Below are positions 35,134-46,116 of a stretch of 64,000 bases of DNA, in pieces. The position numbers were made by a program, and so were the translations under genes. The stretch comes from Nocardia grenadensis NBRC 108939. Its GTDB lineage: Bacteria; Actinomycetota; Actinomycetes; Mycobacteriales; Mycobacteriaceae. The stretch's first letter is position 1. Every line of letters starts with the position of its first letter. The stretch spans positions 1 through 64,000 of the forward strand of contig NZ_BDCJ01000006.1 in assembly GCF_001613445.1 (NCBI RefSeq), in the 5' to 3' direction. Under the pieces are notes generated by a model. That model was not told the DNA's origin. It saw only the letters and a list, made by a program, of their open reading frames with translations, and made no database searches.

Positions 35134-35745
35134 TCACCGGCGCGGCCGGCGACCCAGGTAACGCAGCAGCTGGTCCGCGCTGGAACCCTCGCCCTCGACG
35201 ATCGGGCCGTAGGCGCCCCAATCGCGCAGCGGTTCGATCCGGCCCTGGGCGGCGGCGAGGATCGGCGCCGAGAGTTCGTCGGTCAGCGGCGATTCCTGTC
35301 CGGTGGCGACCGCGATATCCCAGGCGTGCACCGCCGCGTCCAAGGCGCACAGTACGGCGGCCACCGGGGTCGGCAGCGGGCCGAAGGGGAGTGGGGTGGG
35401 GACGCTTTCGGTGTCGTCGGTGACAGTGGACCACGCGGTCGCTGTCTCCTCGAGGGCGGCGGTTACCAGAGCGACGGGTCCGTCGGCGATCGTGCCGGTG
35501 GGGGAGAAGGGGTCGTAGGACGGACCGGCGCCCACGCCGAGCGCGGCAGCGAAGGCCCGCTGGTCCGCGGCGGCGTGCTCGGCGACCTGCGCGACATTCC
35601 AGTCCGCGCAGGGAGTCGCCAGCTGCCACTGGCCGGCCTCGACTCGCGCGGTCACTCGGCGCAGCGCTTCGTGGGCGGCGGTCAATACATCGCGCCAGAC
35701 CGGCGCGAGCTGAGCGGTGATGTCCTGCGCGGTGGTGTTTTCCAT
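35134..35745 (-). CDS. TIGR03086-type protein with mycothiol-maleylpyruvate-isomerase N-terminal domain
   Basis: A 203-residue DinB-like protein. The pattern WQLATPCADWNVAQVAEHAA with the metal-binding HAAADQ, and CALDAAVHAWDIAVATGQ, match the TIGR03086 / mycothiol-dependent maleylpyruvate isomerase N-terminal family. These are four-helix proteins that bind metal and may use mycothiol. The reaction is unknown. It is divergent from the WYL regulator at 35844 with about 100 bases between them, so that regulator may control it. Confidence 0.82.
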   Translation of the reverse strand: MENTTAQDITAQLAPVWRDVLTAAHEALRRVTARVEAGQWQLATPCADWNVAQVAEHAAADQRAFAAALGVGAGPSYDPFSPTGTIADGPVALVTAALEETATAWSTVTDDTESVPTPLPFGPLPTPVAAVLCALDAAVHAWDIAVATGQESPLTDELSAPILAAAQGRIEPLRDWGAYGPIVEGEGSSADQLLRYLGRRPRR

Positions 35746-35843
35746 GGTTTTGCCTCTCGGTCGTTTTCGGCGTTGAACTCAGGCTATGGCCCTATTAGGC
35801 TCATTTCCTTCCTGATAAAGACTTCCGCGGAAACGAGTAGTTT

Positions 35844-36794
35844 GTGACCTCCACCACAACCCGGGTGCTCCGGCTGCTGTCGCTGCTCCAGGACCGCGGA
35901 TACACCGGACCCGAACTGGCACAGCGCCTCGGCATCACCGATCGCACCCTGCGCCAGGACATCGCCCGCCTGCGCGAACTCGGCTACCCAGTGCACGCCA
36001 CCCGCGGCCCGATCGGCGGCTACCGCCTCGGTCAAGGCGCCACCATGCCGCCGCTGCTGCTCGACGACGACGAAGCGGTGGCGGTCGCGATCGCGATGGG
36101 TTCGGCAGAGGACGGTTCCACCGGAATCGCCGATATCGACCACAGCGTCAAACGGGCCCTCGCCAAATTGGAAAGAATTCTGCCGAAACGTTTGCAGCGC
36201 ACCGTCAACGCACTGCGCGAGACCACCGCGGTCGGCCCGACGGTCGGCTCCCGGGAACCGGACGCGCCCGTTCCCGCGGAGACCCTCGCCACGATCGCGG
36301 CGGCGATCCGGGCGGCCCGGGAACTCGAACTCGACGATCAGCGGGTCGAGCCGTACCGGCTGGTCAGCTGGCAGCGGCGCTGGTACCTGGTCGGATACGA
36401 CCTCGACGCGCACACCTGGCGTGCGTTTCCGGTCGCGAACCGGCGCCGGGTGGTATCGGGCACCCGCCGCTTCGCCGCCCGGACTCCGCCCGACAGCGAT
36501 CTGGTCGCCTTCGTACTCCGGGAGGTCGCCTCCGCCGGCTACGCGGTGCACGCCCGGGTCACGGTGCTGGCACCCGCGGAAACCGTGATCGCCCGGATCA
36601 ATCCGGCGGTCGGGGTCGTGGTACCGGTCGACGAGAACTCGTGCCTGCTGCTCACCGGCGCGGACGCGCTGGAGACGATCGCCATCTACCTGAGCATGCT
36701 CATGATGGATTTCCGTATCGACGGCCCACCGGAACTGGTCGAGCACATCCGCACCCTGGGCCGGCGGTACCGGGAGGCGGTCGCGCACCTTTGA
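35844..36794 (+). CDS. WYL-domain transcriptional regulator
   Basis: A 316-residue regulator. Residues 1-60 are a DeoR-like winged helix (VLRLLSLLQDRGYTGPELAQ; ITDRTLRQDIARLRELGYPV; GPIGGYRLGQG). Residues about 140-215 form the WYL domain (EPYRLVSWQRRWYLVGYDLD), and a C-terminal WCX-like extension follows. WYL domains sense nucleic acids or small ligands. The start is GTG at 35844. The divergent TIGR03086 gene is the likely target. Confidence 0.9.
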   Translation: MTSTTTRVLRLLSLLQDRGYTGPELAQRLGITDRTLRQDIARLRELGYPVHATRGPIGGYRLGQGATMPPLLLDDDEAVAVAIAMGSAEDGSTGIADIDHSVKRALAKLERILPKRLQRTVNALRETTAVGPTVGSREPDAPVPAETLATIAAAIRAARELELDDQRVEPYRLVSWQRRWYLVGYDLDAHTWRAFPVANRRRVVSGTRRFAARTPPDSDLVAFVLREVASAGYAVHARVTVLAPAETVIARINPAVGVVVPVDENSCLLLTGADALETIAIYLSMLMMDFRIDGPPELVEHIRTLGRRYREAVAHL

Positions 36795-36885
36795 CGGGCC
36801 GGGGCGTGTAGCGAGCCGGTGCTCTGCGGCCTGGACGAGCACGGTGTGCGTTTGTCGGGAGTAGTGCGCGGACTTGGACGGCAGC

Positions 36886-36920
36886 CTTAGGAGTGCAGTC
36901 ACAAGGACTGCACTCCTAAG
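36886..36920. terminator. Perfect 15-bp hairpin downstream of the WYL gene
   Basis: CTTAGGAGTGCAGTC (36886-36900), loop ACAAG, GACTGCACTCCTAAG (36906-36920). It could be a terminator for the WYL gene or an operator for the small frame that starts at 36936. The AT/GC-mixed arms and lack of a T-run leave both open. Confidence 0.5.
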
Positions 36921-36935
36921 AAACGGAGGCCGACC

Positions 36936-37094
36936 ATGAACGCGAAGCCCGAGCAACTGTTCGACCGCGTGGCCGTATCGGGTTGCCGCCTTGCATGCTT
37001 CAGCGGCACCGGTTTCAGCGATTCGCTCCAGGAGCGTGCGGGTCTCGACCAAGATGTACTGCTCGTCGGGCTCTCCGACCTGTACGGCGAGTAG
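36936..37094 (+). CDS. Possible 52-residue protein behind a hairpin
   Basis: ATG at 36936 lies eight bases after CGGAGG. The frame reads MNAKPEQLFDRVAVSGCRLA and ends in LLVGLSDLYGE. Third-position GC is high in this frame but is similar in an antisense frame (LVETRTLLERIAETGAAEAC), so either strand, or neither, may be coding. No family is recognised. Confidence 0.3.
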   Translation: MNAKPEQLFDRVAVSGCRLACFSGTGFSDSLQERAGLDQDVLLVGLSDLYGE

Positions 37095-37157
37095 GCAACT
37101 CCCGCGGACTGCGTATCGCCGGTGCTACGTGGTCCGGCGCGAGGCGATACCGGGTGC

Positions 37158-38252
37158 TCAGGCGGTCGCTGTGCGGGTCGGGTAATCCGTGTAACCCTCG
37201 GCCCCGCCGACATACATCAAATGCGTATCGCGGATCGGGTTGAGCGGCGCGCCGGTGCGTAAGCGTTCGACCAGGTCGGGGTTGGCCAGGAAGGCGCGGC
37301 CCAGGGCGATGTGGTCGGCTCCGGCGGCGAGCAGGCGCTCGGCCCGGTCGATGATGGCGCCGGGGTCGCGCGCATCACCCGCGGGGTTGGCGACGAGACT
37401 GCCGGGCCACAGTTCTCGGAGCTGCCGCAGCAGCGGGTCGTCCGCGTCGACCCGGACGATGTGCAGGTAGGCGAGACCCAGCCCGGCGACCGCGGTGACC
37501 AGCGCCGGATAGATGGCCTCGGTATCGCCCTCCGCGATGCCGTTGACGGGATTGGCCGGCGAGATGCGCAGCCCCACCCGCTCCGGGCCGATGGCCGCCG
37601 CCACCGCCGTGACGACCTCGACGGTGAACCGGATGCGGTTCTCGACCGGACCGCCGTAGGCGTCGGTGCGGTGGTTGGTGTTGCGGGCCAGGAACTGGTG
37701 CAGCAGGTAGCCGTTGGCGCTGTGGACTTCGACCCCGGCGAAACCGGCCTCGACGGCATTGCGTGCGGCGGTGACGAAATCGGCGATGGTGCCGTTGATG
37801 TCGTCGACCGTGAGTTCCCGTGGCGTCACGGCCGGCTGATGGCCCGACGGAGTGTGCACGGTATCGGGCAGCGGTATCGGCGAGGGCGCGACCGGGACCA
37901 GGCCGCTGTTGTCGGGATGGCCGACCCGGCCGCCGTGCTGGAGTTGCAGGAACATATGACCCCCGGCCGCCCGGACGGCCTCGGTGACGCGGCGCCAGCC
38001 GGCGATGTGCTCGGCGCGGTGGATACCGGGGATATTGGCATAGGTCTGACCCACCTGGTTCGGGGTGGCGGCCTCGGCGATGATCAGGCCCGCGCCGGCC
38101 CGCTGAGCGTAGTAGGTCGTCATCAGATCCGACGGGGTGCCGTCCGCGCCCGCGCGGTTACGCGTCAAGGGGGCCATCACCAGGCGGTGCGGTAGTTGCA
38201 GACCGGCGAGGCGAGCGGGGGCGAATAGATCACGGGGCGCTGCGGTTGTCAT
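37158..38252 (-). CDS. Old yellow enzyme family alkene reductase
   Basis: A 364-residue FMN TIM-barrel enzyme that reduces activated C=C bonds with NAD(P)H. FMN and substrate motifs: LFAPARLAGLQLPHRLVMAP, the catalytic pair in GVEVHSANGYLLHQFLA, and DHIALGRAFLANPDLVERLR near the C-terminus; the HSANGYL-type His/Asn pair that binds phenolic or enone oxygens is present. It is divergent from a MerR regulator at 38318, which probably controls it in response to an electrophile. OYE proteins can reduce steroid enones, but nothing here proves that. Confidence 0.9.
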   Translation of the reverse strand: MTTAAPRDLFAPARLAGLQLPHRLVMAPLTRNRAGADGTPSDLMTTYYAQRAGAGLIIAEAATPNQVGQTYANIPGIHRAEHIAGWRRVTEAVRAAGGHMFLQLQHGGRVGHPDNSGLVPVAPSPIPLPDTVHTPSGHQPAVTPRELTVDDINGTIADFVTAARNAVEAGFAGVEVHSANGYLLHQFLARNTNHRTDAYGGPVENRIRFTVEVVTAVAAAIGPERVGLRISPANPVNGIAEGDTEAIYPALVTAVAGLGLAYLHIVRVDADDPLLRQLRELWPGSLVANPAGDARDPGAIIDRAERLLAAGADHIALGRAFLANPDLVERLRTGAPLNPIRDTHLMYVGGAEGYTDYPTRTATA

Positions 38253-38269
38253 GTCTGGACGGTAAGACC

Positions 38270-38283
38270 TGACATTGATGTGA
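38270..38283. promoter_or_regulatory. Possible MerR operator between the OYE gene and its regulator
   Basis: TGACATTGATGTGA is a near-palindrome (arms TGACAT/ATGTGA, one mismatch) in the 65-base divergent promoter region; TTGAAC on the minus strand could be the -35 of the OYE gene. Confidence 0.4.
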
Positions 38284-38317
38284 AGTTCAAGCCCGAACAG
38301 GAAAATACGAGGTGAGC

Positions 38318-38695
38318 ATGCGAATCGGAGAACTGGCGCAGCGGACCGGGGTCAGCGAACGATCACTGCGCTACTACGAGGAGCAGCGGTTGCTCACCGC
38401 CGACCGCACCCCGGGCGGACACCGCGACTATCCGGAGCACGCGGTGGACCGGGTCGTGCACATCCAAGAGCTGTTCGCGGCCGGACTGTGCAGCAAGAAG
38501 ATCGTGGAGATCCTGCCCTGCATACGGGACACCGACGGCGGTGCCAATGAATTCGCCACGCCCGCGCTGGTGAATGAGTTGCAGGTGGAACGGGAACGGA
38601 TCGACCGCATGATCGCCGATCTGCTCCGCTCCCGCGAAGTACTCGACGAGGTCATCGAACGCGCGGGGGCGAGTTTCACGACGGCGGCCGCGTGA
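38318..38695 (+). CDS. MerR-family regulator, likely controls the OYE gene
   Basis: A 125-residue MerR protein. The winged helix is MRIGELAQRTGVSERSLRYY with TPGGHRDYPEHAVDRVVHIQ, then a dimer helix with ERERIDRMIADLLRSREVLD. A short C-terminal tail has no metal-binding cysteine pair; CSKKIVEILPC holds two cysteines that could sense thiol stress (inference). ATG at 38318 is five bases after CGAGG; a GTG six bases earlier is possible. It is divergent from the alkene reductase. Confidence 0.88.
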   Translation: MRIGELAQRTGVSERSLRYYEEQRLLTADRTPGGHRDYPEHAVDRVVHIQELFAAGLCSKKIVEILPCIRDTDGGANEFATPALVNELQVERERIDRMIADLLRSREVLDEVIERAGASFTTAAA

Positions 38696-38929
38696 GCGTC
38701 GTCGAGTAGGCCGTCCCGCGTTCGGAACTCGTCTCCGACGCCGGACCGGGCGCTGCGCCGGTGGGTTTCCGACTTCAGGCCCGCGCCGGGTGACATGCGA
38801 GGGTGCCGGGAAACCCGAAAGCGACCGGTCCCATCGCATCCCGGCGAGAAATTCACACACCCGATCCGGCCGTCTTCGCGTCCGTCCCGGCTACACTCGG
38901 GCCCACTATTCCCAACCAGGTGGTGACTC

Positions 38930-39664
38930 ATGGCGTTCGCGGTATGGGTACGGTCGGTTCCGGTCTTCACGTCGCTGCTGGTGGTAGCGCTGAGCGGCTG
39001 CGCGTCGCCGAGCGGCGGCGACCCCGGCCCGGTGGTCTCGTCGGCCACGCCGCCGGGGCCCGCGCAATCGTCCACGGCCGCGGCGACCGAGGAGCAGCCG
39101 CCCACCACGGTGGTTTCCGTGGTCGCCGTCGACGCATCCGGCCTGCCGGCCGACGGTTTCGACGTATCCGGTACCGCGCCCGCGGGCCGGCTCGACTGCA
39201 CCCACGTCACATCCAGTCGTTCCGCCTCCAGCCCGGGGATCTACCACTGCGGTGCCTCCGCCGACGCCGCCGATATCTGCTGGGCCAGGGCAGGCGGGGC
39301 GGAACTGATGTGCGCCGACGATCCGTGGAACCGGGAACTGCGCTGGTACAGCGTCGAACCGCGGCTCGAACCGATCGGGAAAACCGCCGATCCCGAACCG
39401 TGGGCGCTCGAATTGGCCGACGGCCGCCGATGCCGCATCCGGGTGGGCGGGGCCTGGGGTGGACGGGCCGACGGCCTGGTGGGCGCCTACTCGTGTACCG
39501 GCGGCGCCGAAGTCGTCCTGCAGCCGTCGGACGCCCGGACCGCCATCGACACATCGGCCCCCACCTGGCATGTCCGGTTGGGCGAGCTCGGCGCGGGCTC
39601 TCCCGAACTACCCCCGCCGACAATCGTGGATGTACGGACGGCCTACTTCGCGGCCGCGTCCTGA
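38930..39664 (+). CDS. Secreted lipoprotein of unknown function
   Basis: A 244-residue lipoprotein. The signal peptide (VWVRSVPVFTSLLVVA) ends in the lipobox LSGC, followed by a Ser/Pro/Thr-rich linker (about 25-60). The folded part has several paired cysteines (CTH, YHCG, ICWARAGGAELMC, RRCRIRV, AYSCTGG), suggesting disulfide bonds outside the cell. No enzymatic motif. It stands alone between the MerR gene and a converging HxlR gene. No family recognised. Confidence 0.72.
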   Translation: MAFAVWVRSVPVFTSLLVVALSGCASPSGGDPGPVVSSATPPGPAQSSTAAATEEQPPTTVVSVVAVDASGLPADGFDVSGTAPAGRLDCTHVTSSRSASSPGIYHCGASADAADICWARAGGAELMCADDPWNRELRWYSVEPRLEPIGKTADPEPWALELADGRRCRIRVGGAWGGRADGLVGAYSCTGGAEVVLQPSDARTAIDTSAPTWHVRLGELGAGSPELPPPTIVDVRTAYFAAAS

Positions 39665-39733
39665 CACGGTTTCGTCGCCGCCTCCGGACCGAGCCGGCCG
39701 GCGGGCGAGGGGGCGGTAGTCGGGCCCGCCCGT

Positions 39734-40147
39734 CTACTCGGCGGCACCCTGCTGACGAAATGAGCTGCCACCGGGCACCGCCGGTGCCGCGGCCGGTTGC
39801 GGATGGACACGTGCGGCGCCGACTCGCGCGATGCGGTCCCGCCCCCACGCGCCGAGCGGTTCGAGCGCGGCGTTGAGGGAGCGGCCGAGGTCGGTGAGAC
39901 GGTATTCCACCCGAGGCGGAACCTCCGGGTAGACCTTCCGGTCGATCAACCCGTCTTCCTCGAGCTCCCGCAGCTGTTGGATGAGCATCTTCTCGGACAC
40001 GCCGGGGAGCCCCCGGCGTAGCTCACCGAACCGCCGTACGCCGTAGTTGTCGAGTTCCCAGAGGATCAGCCCTTTCCATTTACCGCTGATCACATCCATG
40101 GCGGCATCGATCCCGCAGAAATACGGCCCGAACCTTTTCTCGCCCAT
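39734..40147 (-). CDS. HxlR-family transcriptional regulator
   Basis: A 137-residue winged-helix regulator. The HxlR signature is clear: CGIDAAMDVISGKWKGLILW, RFGELRRGLPGVSEKMLIQQ, LRELEEDGLIDRKVYPEVPP and VEYRLTDLGRSL. The first cysteine (FCGIDAAM) matches the redox- or aldehyde-sensing cysteine of this family. It is divergent from the reductase at 40291, its probable target. The tail after residue 115 is Ala/Pro-rich. Confidence 0.9.
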   Translation of the reverse strand: MGEKRFGPYFCGIDAAMDVISGKWKGLILWELDNYGVRRFGELRRGLPGVSEKMLIQQLRELEEDGLIDRKVYPEVPPRVEYRLTDLGRSLNAALEPLGAWGRDRIARVGAARVHPQPAAAPAVPGGSSFRQQGAAE

Positions 40148-40170
40148 TTCGACCTCGCTACCTGTTCACA

Positions 40171-40205
40171 TACCTTTTGGTAGGTACCTCACCGAATAGT
40201 AGGTA
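40171..40205. promoter_or_regulatory. HxlR operator candidate in the divergent region
   Basis: TACC-TTTT-GGTA (40171-40182) is an exact inverted repeat, and TAGGTAC occurs at 40181-40187 and 40199-40205. The cluster lies between the HxlR gene and the reductase gene. Confidence 0.45.
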
Positions 40206-40290
40206 CTTGTCCCGACAGCCCGTGTTGGCGATCGTTGGTCCCGGCGCGCCGAGCAATATGACCATTCGCCTCAGCAAGGAGTCGGCAGAA

Positions 40291-41172
40291 ATGACCGCAA
40301 ACGAGCAGACAACCGTGGCCGTGCTCGGTCTCGGACCTATGGGCCGGGCCATTGCCGCCACCCTGGTGAAGGGCGAGAATCCCACCACGGTGTGGAACCG
40401 CACGCCGGGAAAGGACACAGAACTTGTGGGACTAGGCGCCGTGAGCGCCCCCGATACCGCGTCGGCGATCGATTCCGCCGCCGTGGTTGTCGCCGTTCTC
40501 GGTGATCACGCGTCCGTGCACGAGGTGCTCGACCCGGTGGCCGACCGGCTGCGCGATAAGGCGCTGATCAACCTGACCAGCACCGCTCCGGAAGATTCCC
40601 GGGAACTCGCCCGCTGGGCGGCCGGACACGGTATCGACTTCCTCGACGGCGGCATCATGGCGGTACCGCCGATGATCGGCGGGCCGGGTGCCTCGATCCT
40701 CTACAGCGGATCGGAGCAGGTCTTCGATCGCTTCCGTCCCGATCTCGAAAAGCTCGGTGCGGCAGACTACTTCGGCGATGACCCCGGAACCGCCGCGCTC
40801 TACGATTTCGCGCTGCTGGCCGGTATGTACGCCATGTTCGCGGGGTTCTTCCACGGCGCCGCCATGGTGCGCTCGGCCGGGGTCACGGCCACGTCCTTCG
40901 CGCCCCGCGCGGTCGCGTTCCTCACCGCCATGACTGGATCGTTCCAGGCGTATGCCGAGGTGATCGACAGCGGTGACTACACCCAGGAGGTGCAGCCCGC
41001 GCGTTTTCACAAACCCGCCTTGGACGCGATCGTGCGGGCCAGCCGGGACGCCGGGGTGGCCCTGGACATCGTGGGCCCGATCAAGAACCTCATCGACCGG
41101 CAGATCGCCGACGGACGGGCGGGGGAGGGGCTGGGGAGGGTCACCGAGGAGCTGGCCGGGAACCGCGAGTAA
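40291..41172 (+). CDS. NAD(P)-dependent dehydrogenase, imine-reductase-like
   Basis: A 293-residue member of the beta-hydroxyacid dehydrogenase / imine reductase group. The Rossmann motif is VAVLGLGPMGRAIAATL, followed by TTVWNRTPGK for NADPH choice (arginine after Asn). The dimer-forming C-terminal domain has the pattern YDFALLAGMYAMFAGFFHGA. Imine reductases reduce cyclic imines; relatives act on hydroxyacids. The ATG at 40291 has AAGGAG ten bases upstream; an ATG at 40258 would add 11 residues. It is divergent from an HxlR regulator. Confidence 0.85.
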   Translation: MTANEQTTVAVLGLGPMGRAIAATLVKGENPTTVWNRTPGKDTELVGLGAVSAPDTASAIDSAAVVVAVLGDHASVHEVLDPVADRLRDKALINLTSTAPEDSRELARWAAGHGIDFLDGGIMAVPPMIGGPGASILYSGSEQVFDRFRPDLEKLGAADYFGDDPGTAALYDFALLAGMYAMFAGFFHGAAMVRSAGVTATSFAPRAVAFLTAMTGSFQAYAEVIDSGDYTQEVQPARFHKPALDAIVRASRDAGVALDIVGPIKNLIDRQIADGRAGEGLGRVTEELAGNRE

Positions 41173-41223
41173 GGGGACCACCGGCCGCCGCCACCTGTCG
41201 GTGGTGACCGGCGTGATCCGGTC

Positions 41224-41574
41224 ATGGCGTTCATCAACCGGATCGAAGTGCGAGTCTCCGACCTGGATCTCCAGGGGCACGTGACCGGCGCGGCGTATCA
41301 CCACTACGTCGATCATTCCCGGTTCGCATGCGTACAGGCCGCGGAAATTTCGGCCGAGGAGATGATCGCGGCGGGCTTCGGTCCGGTGAACTTGGAAACG
41401 GTCCTGCGTTTCCAGCTACTCGACCAGACCACCCGCCGCCTCGTCGCCGACCCGGCCCGGCAATGGCGAGCCGGCCCGAACTGCTGCGGCTTGTCCGGTA
41501 CTGATGCACGTATAAAGGTTGGCGCCATCACGCCTGTCGATCTGCTGTGCCCGGCCGGGCTACCCATCGCGTAG
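41224..41574 (+). pseudogene. Acyl-CoA thioesterase remnant with internal deletion
   Basis: The N-terminal half is a hotdog thioesterase of the 4-hydroxybenzoyl-CoA thioesterase type: EVRVSDLDLQGHVTGAAYHH with the catalytic Asp region, and FGPVNLETVLRFQ. Family members continue for about 45-60 residues (central strands) before the C-terminal LLDLxTRRLVADPAxxWRA. Here FQ joins directly to LLDQTTRRLVADPARQWRAG, so the middle is missing in frame. The normal end is also lost; the frame runs on into the antisense vapC gene. It is likely non-functional. Confidence 0.7.
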
Positions 41575-41953
41575 GTTGTCCCGTAACCGCAGCGATCATG
41601 TCGTAGTCGCCGTCGTAGTGCAGCACGGTGGTGTGGTGCCGTTCGGCGACGGCGGCAATGACGAGGTCGGCGACCGACAGTGCGCGCCAGTTTCCGCCCT
41701 CTATCAGCAGGCCCTGGATCTCGGCAGCGCGATCCCAGGCTTCGTCGGGGGTCGGTAACCAGTCGAAACCACGCAATTCCTCGCGAATCCGCTGGGCGTC
41801 GGTCTTCGACCGGGCCGAGTGCAATATCTCCAGCTCGACCGCCCCGCAGATAGCCAGGAGACCGGCATTGTGCAGGGGGTCGATAACCGCGCGGACGGCC
41901 GGCTTCGGGTAGCGAGCGAACGCCGACTTGTCGATGAGGTATCGGGTGGGCAC
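41528..41953 (-). CDS. VapC-type PIN-domain toxin
   Basis: A 141-residue PIN ribonuclease. Acidic sites: PTRYLIDKSAFARYPKPAVR (Asp), CGAVELEILHSARSK (Glu), LSVADLVIAAVAERH (Asp) and LHYDGDYDMIAAVTGQ (Asp). It belongs to the same VapC branch as 25580-25999, sharing VTGQPTxW near the end. Preceded by its antitoxin gene with a two-base gap. The 3' end overlaps the thioesterase remnant on the other strand by 47 bases. Confidence 0.9.
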   Translation of the reverse strand: MPTRYLIDKSAFARYPKPAVRAVIDPLHNAGLLAICGAVELEILHSARSKTDAQRIREELRGFDWLPTPDEAWDRAAEIQGLLIEGGNWRALSVADLVIAAVAERHHTTVLHYDGDYDMIAAVTGQPTRWVARPGTADRQA

Positions 41954-41955
41954 CT

Positions 41956-42168
41956 TCAGGCCGCGCCCTGGCCGGCCGACGGATCGACTGGACCGGTCAG
42001 GTCCGGGAGCCCGCCTGCACCGACCCAGTCGAGGAAGGATTGGCGCCGACGGCGCTTGATCGCGTCCTCGAGGGCGGCATTCACGGTCGCGACCTTGGTC
42101 GTCGTTCCGAAAATCTCGGCTGCGGCGGCCAACTTTTCGTCGTCTAGATCAATGACGGTTCGTGCCAT
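41956..42168 (-). CDS. VapB-type antitoxin
   Basis: A 70-residue antitoxin with the VapB pattern ARTVIDLDDEKLAAAAEIFG, TTKVATVNAALEDAIKRRRR, and a toxin-binding tail (FLDWVGAGGLPDLTGP). The ATG at 42168 has AGGAGGTG nine bases upstream. Three TGATATC words upstream probably form its operator. Confidence 0.9.
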   Translation of the reverse strand: MARTVIDLDDEKLAAAAEIFGTTTKVATVNAALEDAIKRRRRQSFLDWVGAGGLPDLTGPVDPSAGQGAA

Positions 42169-42183
42169 GGGCGTATCACCTCC

Positions 42184-42233
42184 TGATATCGGAACACCTC
42201 AGATGATATCTTATATGCCCGAAGTTGATATCA
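42184..42233. promoter_or_regulatory. vapBC operator with three TGATATC words
   Basis: TGATATC occurs at 42184, 42204 and 42226, spaced 20 and 22 bases apart, in an AT-rich segment between the antitoxin start and the hsaB stop. Near-helical spacing suggests cooperative binding by VapB dimers. Confidence 0.5.
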
Positions 42234-42242
42234 TTTGGCCGC

Positions 42243-42866
42243 CTACAACCAGGTGTCCAGGGTCGTGGTGGTGAGGAAGTGGTCGAGATCGGCGCGCCAG
42301 GGGGCCGGGGTGGTCTTCTCCGGTTCGATGGCGGTGTACTGGCCCCGGTAGAACAGCAGCGGGCGGCCGTTGGTGGCGGCGGGAGTCTCCGACATGGCCA
42401 GGACGCGGCCGATGACGATGAAATGGTCGCCACCGTCGACCACGCTGTCCACCCGGCATTCGATGGTGGCCAAAGAGTTGTCGAGCCGGGGCAGGCCGAG
42501 ATCGGAGGTGTGCCAGTCGGTTCCGGCGAACTTGTCCGGTTCGCGGGAGCCGAATTTCGCGCAGACCGGCTGCTGTTCCTCGGCGAGTACGTTCACACAG
42601 AACCGGCCGTTGGCCTCGATGGCGGCCCAGGACCGCGAACCCTTGGTCGGGCAGAACAGCACCAGGGGTGGTTCGAGGGAGAGGGCGGCGAAGGACTGGC
42701 AGGCGAAACCGATGGGGGTTTCGTCGTCGGTGAGCGTGGTGATGACCGTGATGCCGGTGCAGAACTGCCCGAGGATATTGCGGAACTGCCGGGGGTCGAT
42801 GGTGGCCTGCTCCGCGGCCGCGTCGCCCGCGCCGTCGGCCGGATCCGCTGGTGCCGTCACGTTCAT
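42243..42866 (-). CDS. hsaB: Flavin reductase component of the 3-HSA monooxygenase, HsaB
   Basis: A 207-residue flavin reductase-like protein that supplies reduced FMN/FAD to HsaA. Motifs: RNILGQFCTGITVITTLTDD, IGFACQSFAALSLEPPLVLF and ENxxCxK-like CVNVLAEEQQPVCAKFGSRE. The C-terminal LLFYRGQYTAIEP is usual for HsaB (Rv3567c). It is last in the hsaADCB operon, 92 bases after hsaC, and ends just before the vapBC module. HsaA/HsaB hydroxylate 3-HSA to 3,4-DHSA, the catechol that HsaC opens. Confidence 0.93.
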   Translation of the reverse strand: MNVTAPADPADGAGDAAAEQATIDPRQFRNILGQFCTGITVITTLTDDETPIGFACQSFAALSLEPPLVLFCPTKGSRSWAAIEANGRFCVNVLAEEQQPVCAKFGSREPDKFAGTDWHTSDLGLPRLDNSLATIECRVDSVVDGGDHFIVIGRVLAMSETPAATNGRPLLFYRGQYTAIEPEKTTPAPWRADLDHFLTTTTLDTWL

Positions 42867-42958
42867 ACCGTCCTCGCCTCGTTCATGGAGCTGCCGGCGG
42901 ACGGACCGCCGGATTCAGCCGGACCCGATGCGAGTATCGCACCGGGTCCGGCCGGAGA

Positions 42959-45902
<2,944 letters not shown>

Positions 45903-45976
45903 CTCCGGCCCCTGCTCCTGCCTGGTCGTCTACTAACCGGTGGTCATCTGCTCGGCGCAGAATTTACCTCTGAGAC

Positions 45977-45990
45977 TAGAACAGGTTCTT
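45977..45990. promoter_or_regulatory. KstR operator on the hsaA side
   Basis: TAGAACAGGTTCTT fits TNNAACNNGTTNN with the final base T in place of A. It lies 75 bases upstream of hsaA. Confidence 0.8.
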
Positions 45991-46079
45991 GTTCATGTCG
46001 AGAACCGGTGTCGATAGGCTGCATGTATGCGACATGTGCTGGATGTGGCGTGAATCGCTGGCGTTCGGGGCGTCAGTTT

Positions 46080-46093
46080 TGTAACGTGTTCTA
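46080..46093. promoter_or_regulatory. KstR operator on the kshA side
   Basis: TGTAACGTGTTCTA fits TNNAACNNGTTNNA at all fixed positions and is 24 bases before the kshA start, between the promoter region and the AGGAGGAGG ribosome site. Confidence 0.85.
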
Positions 46094-46116
46094 GTACAGC
46101 AGGAGGAGGAATTGCG

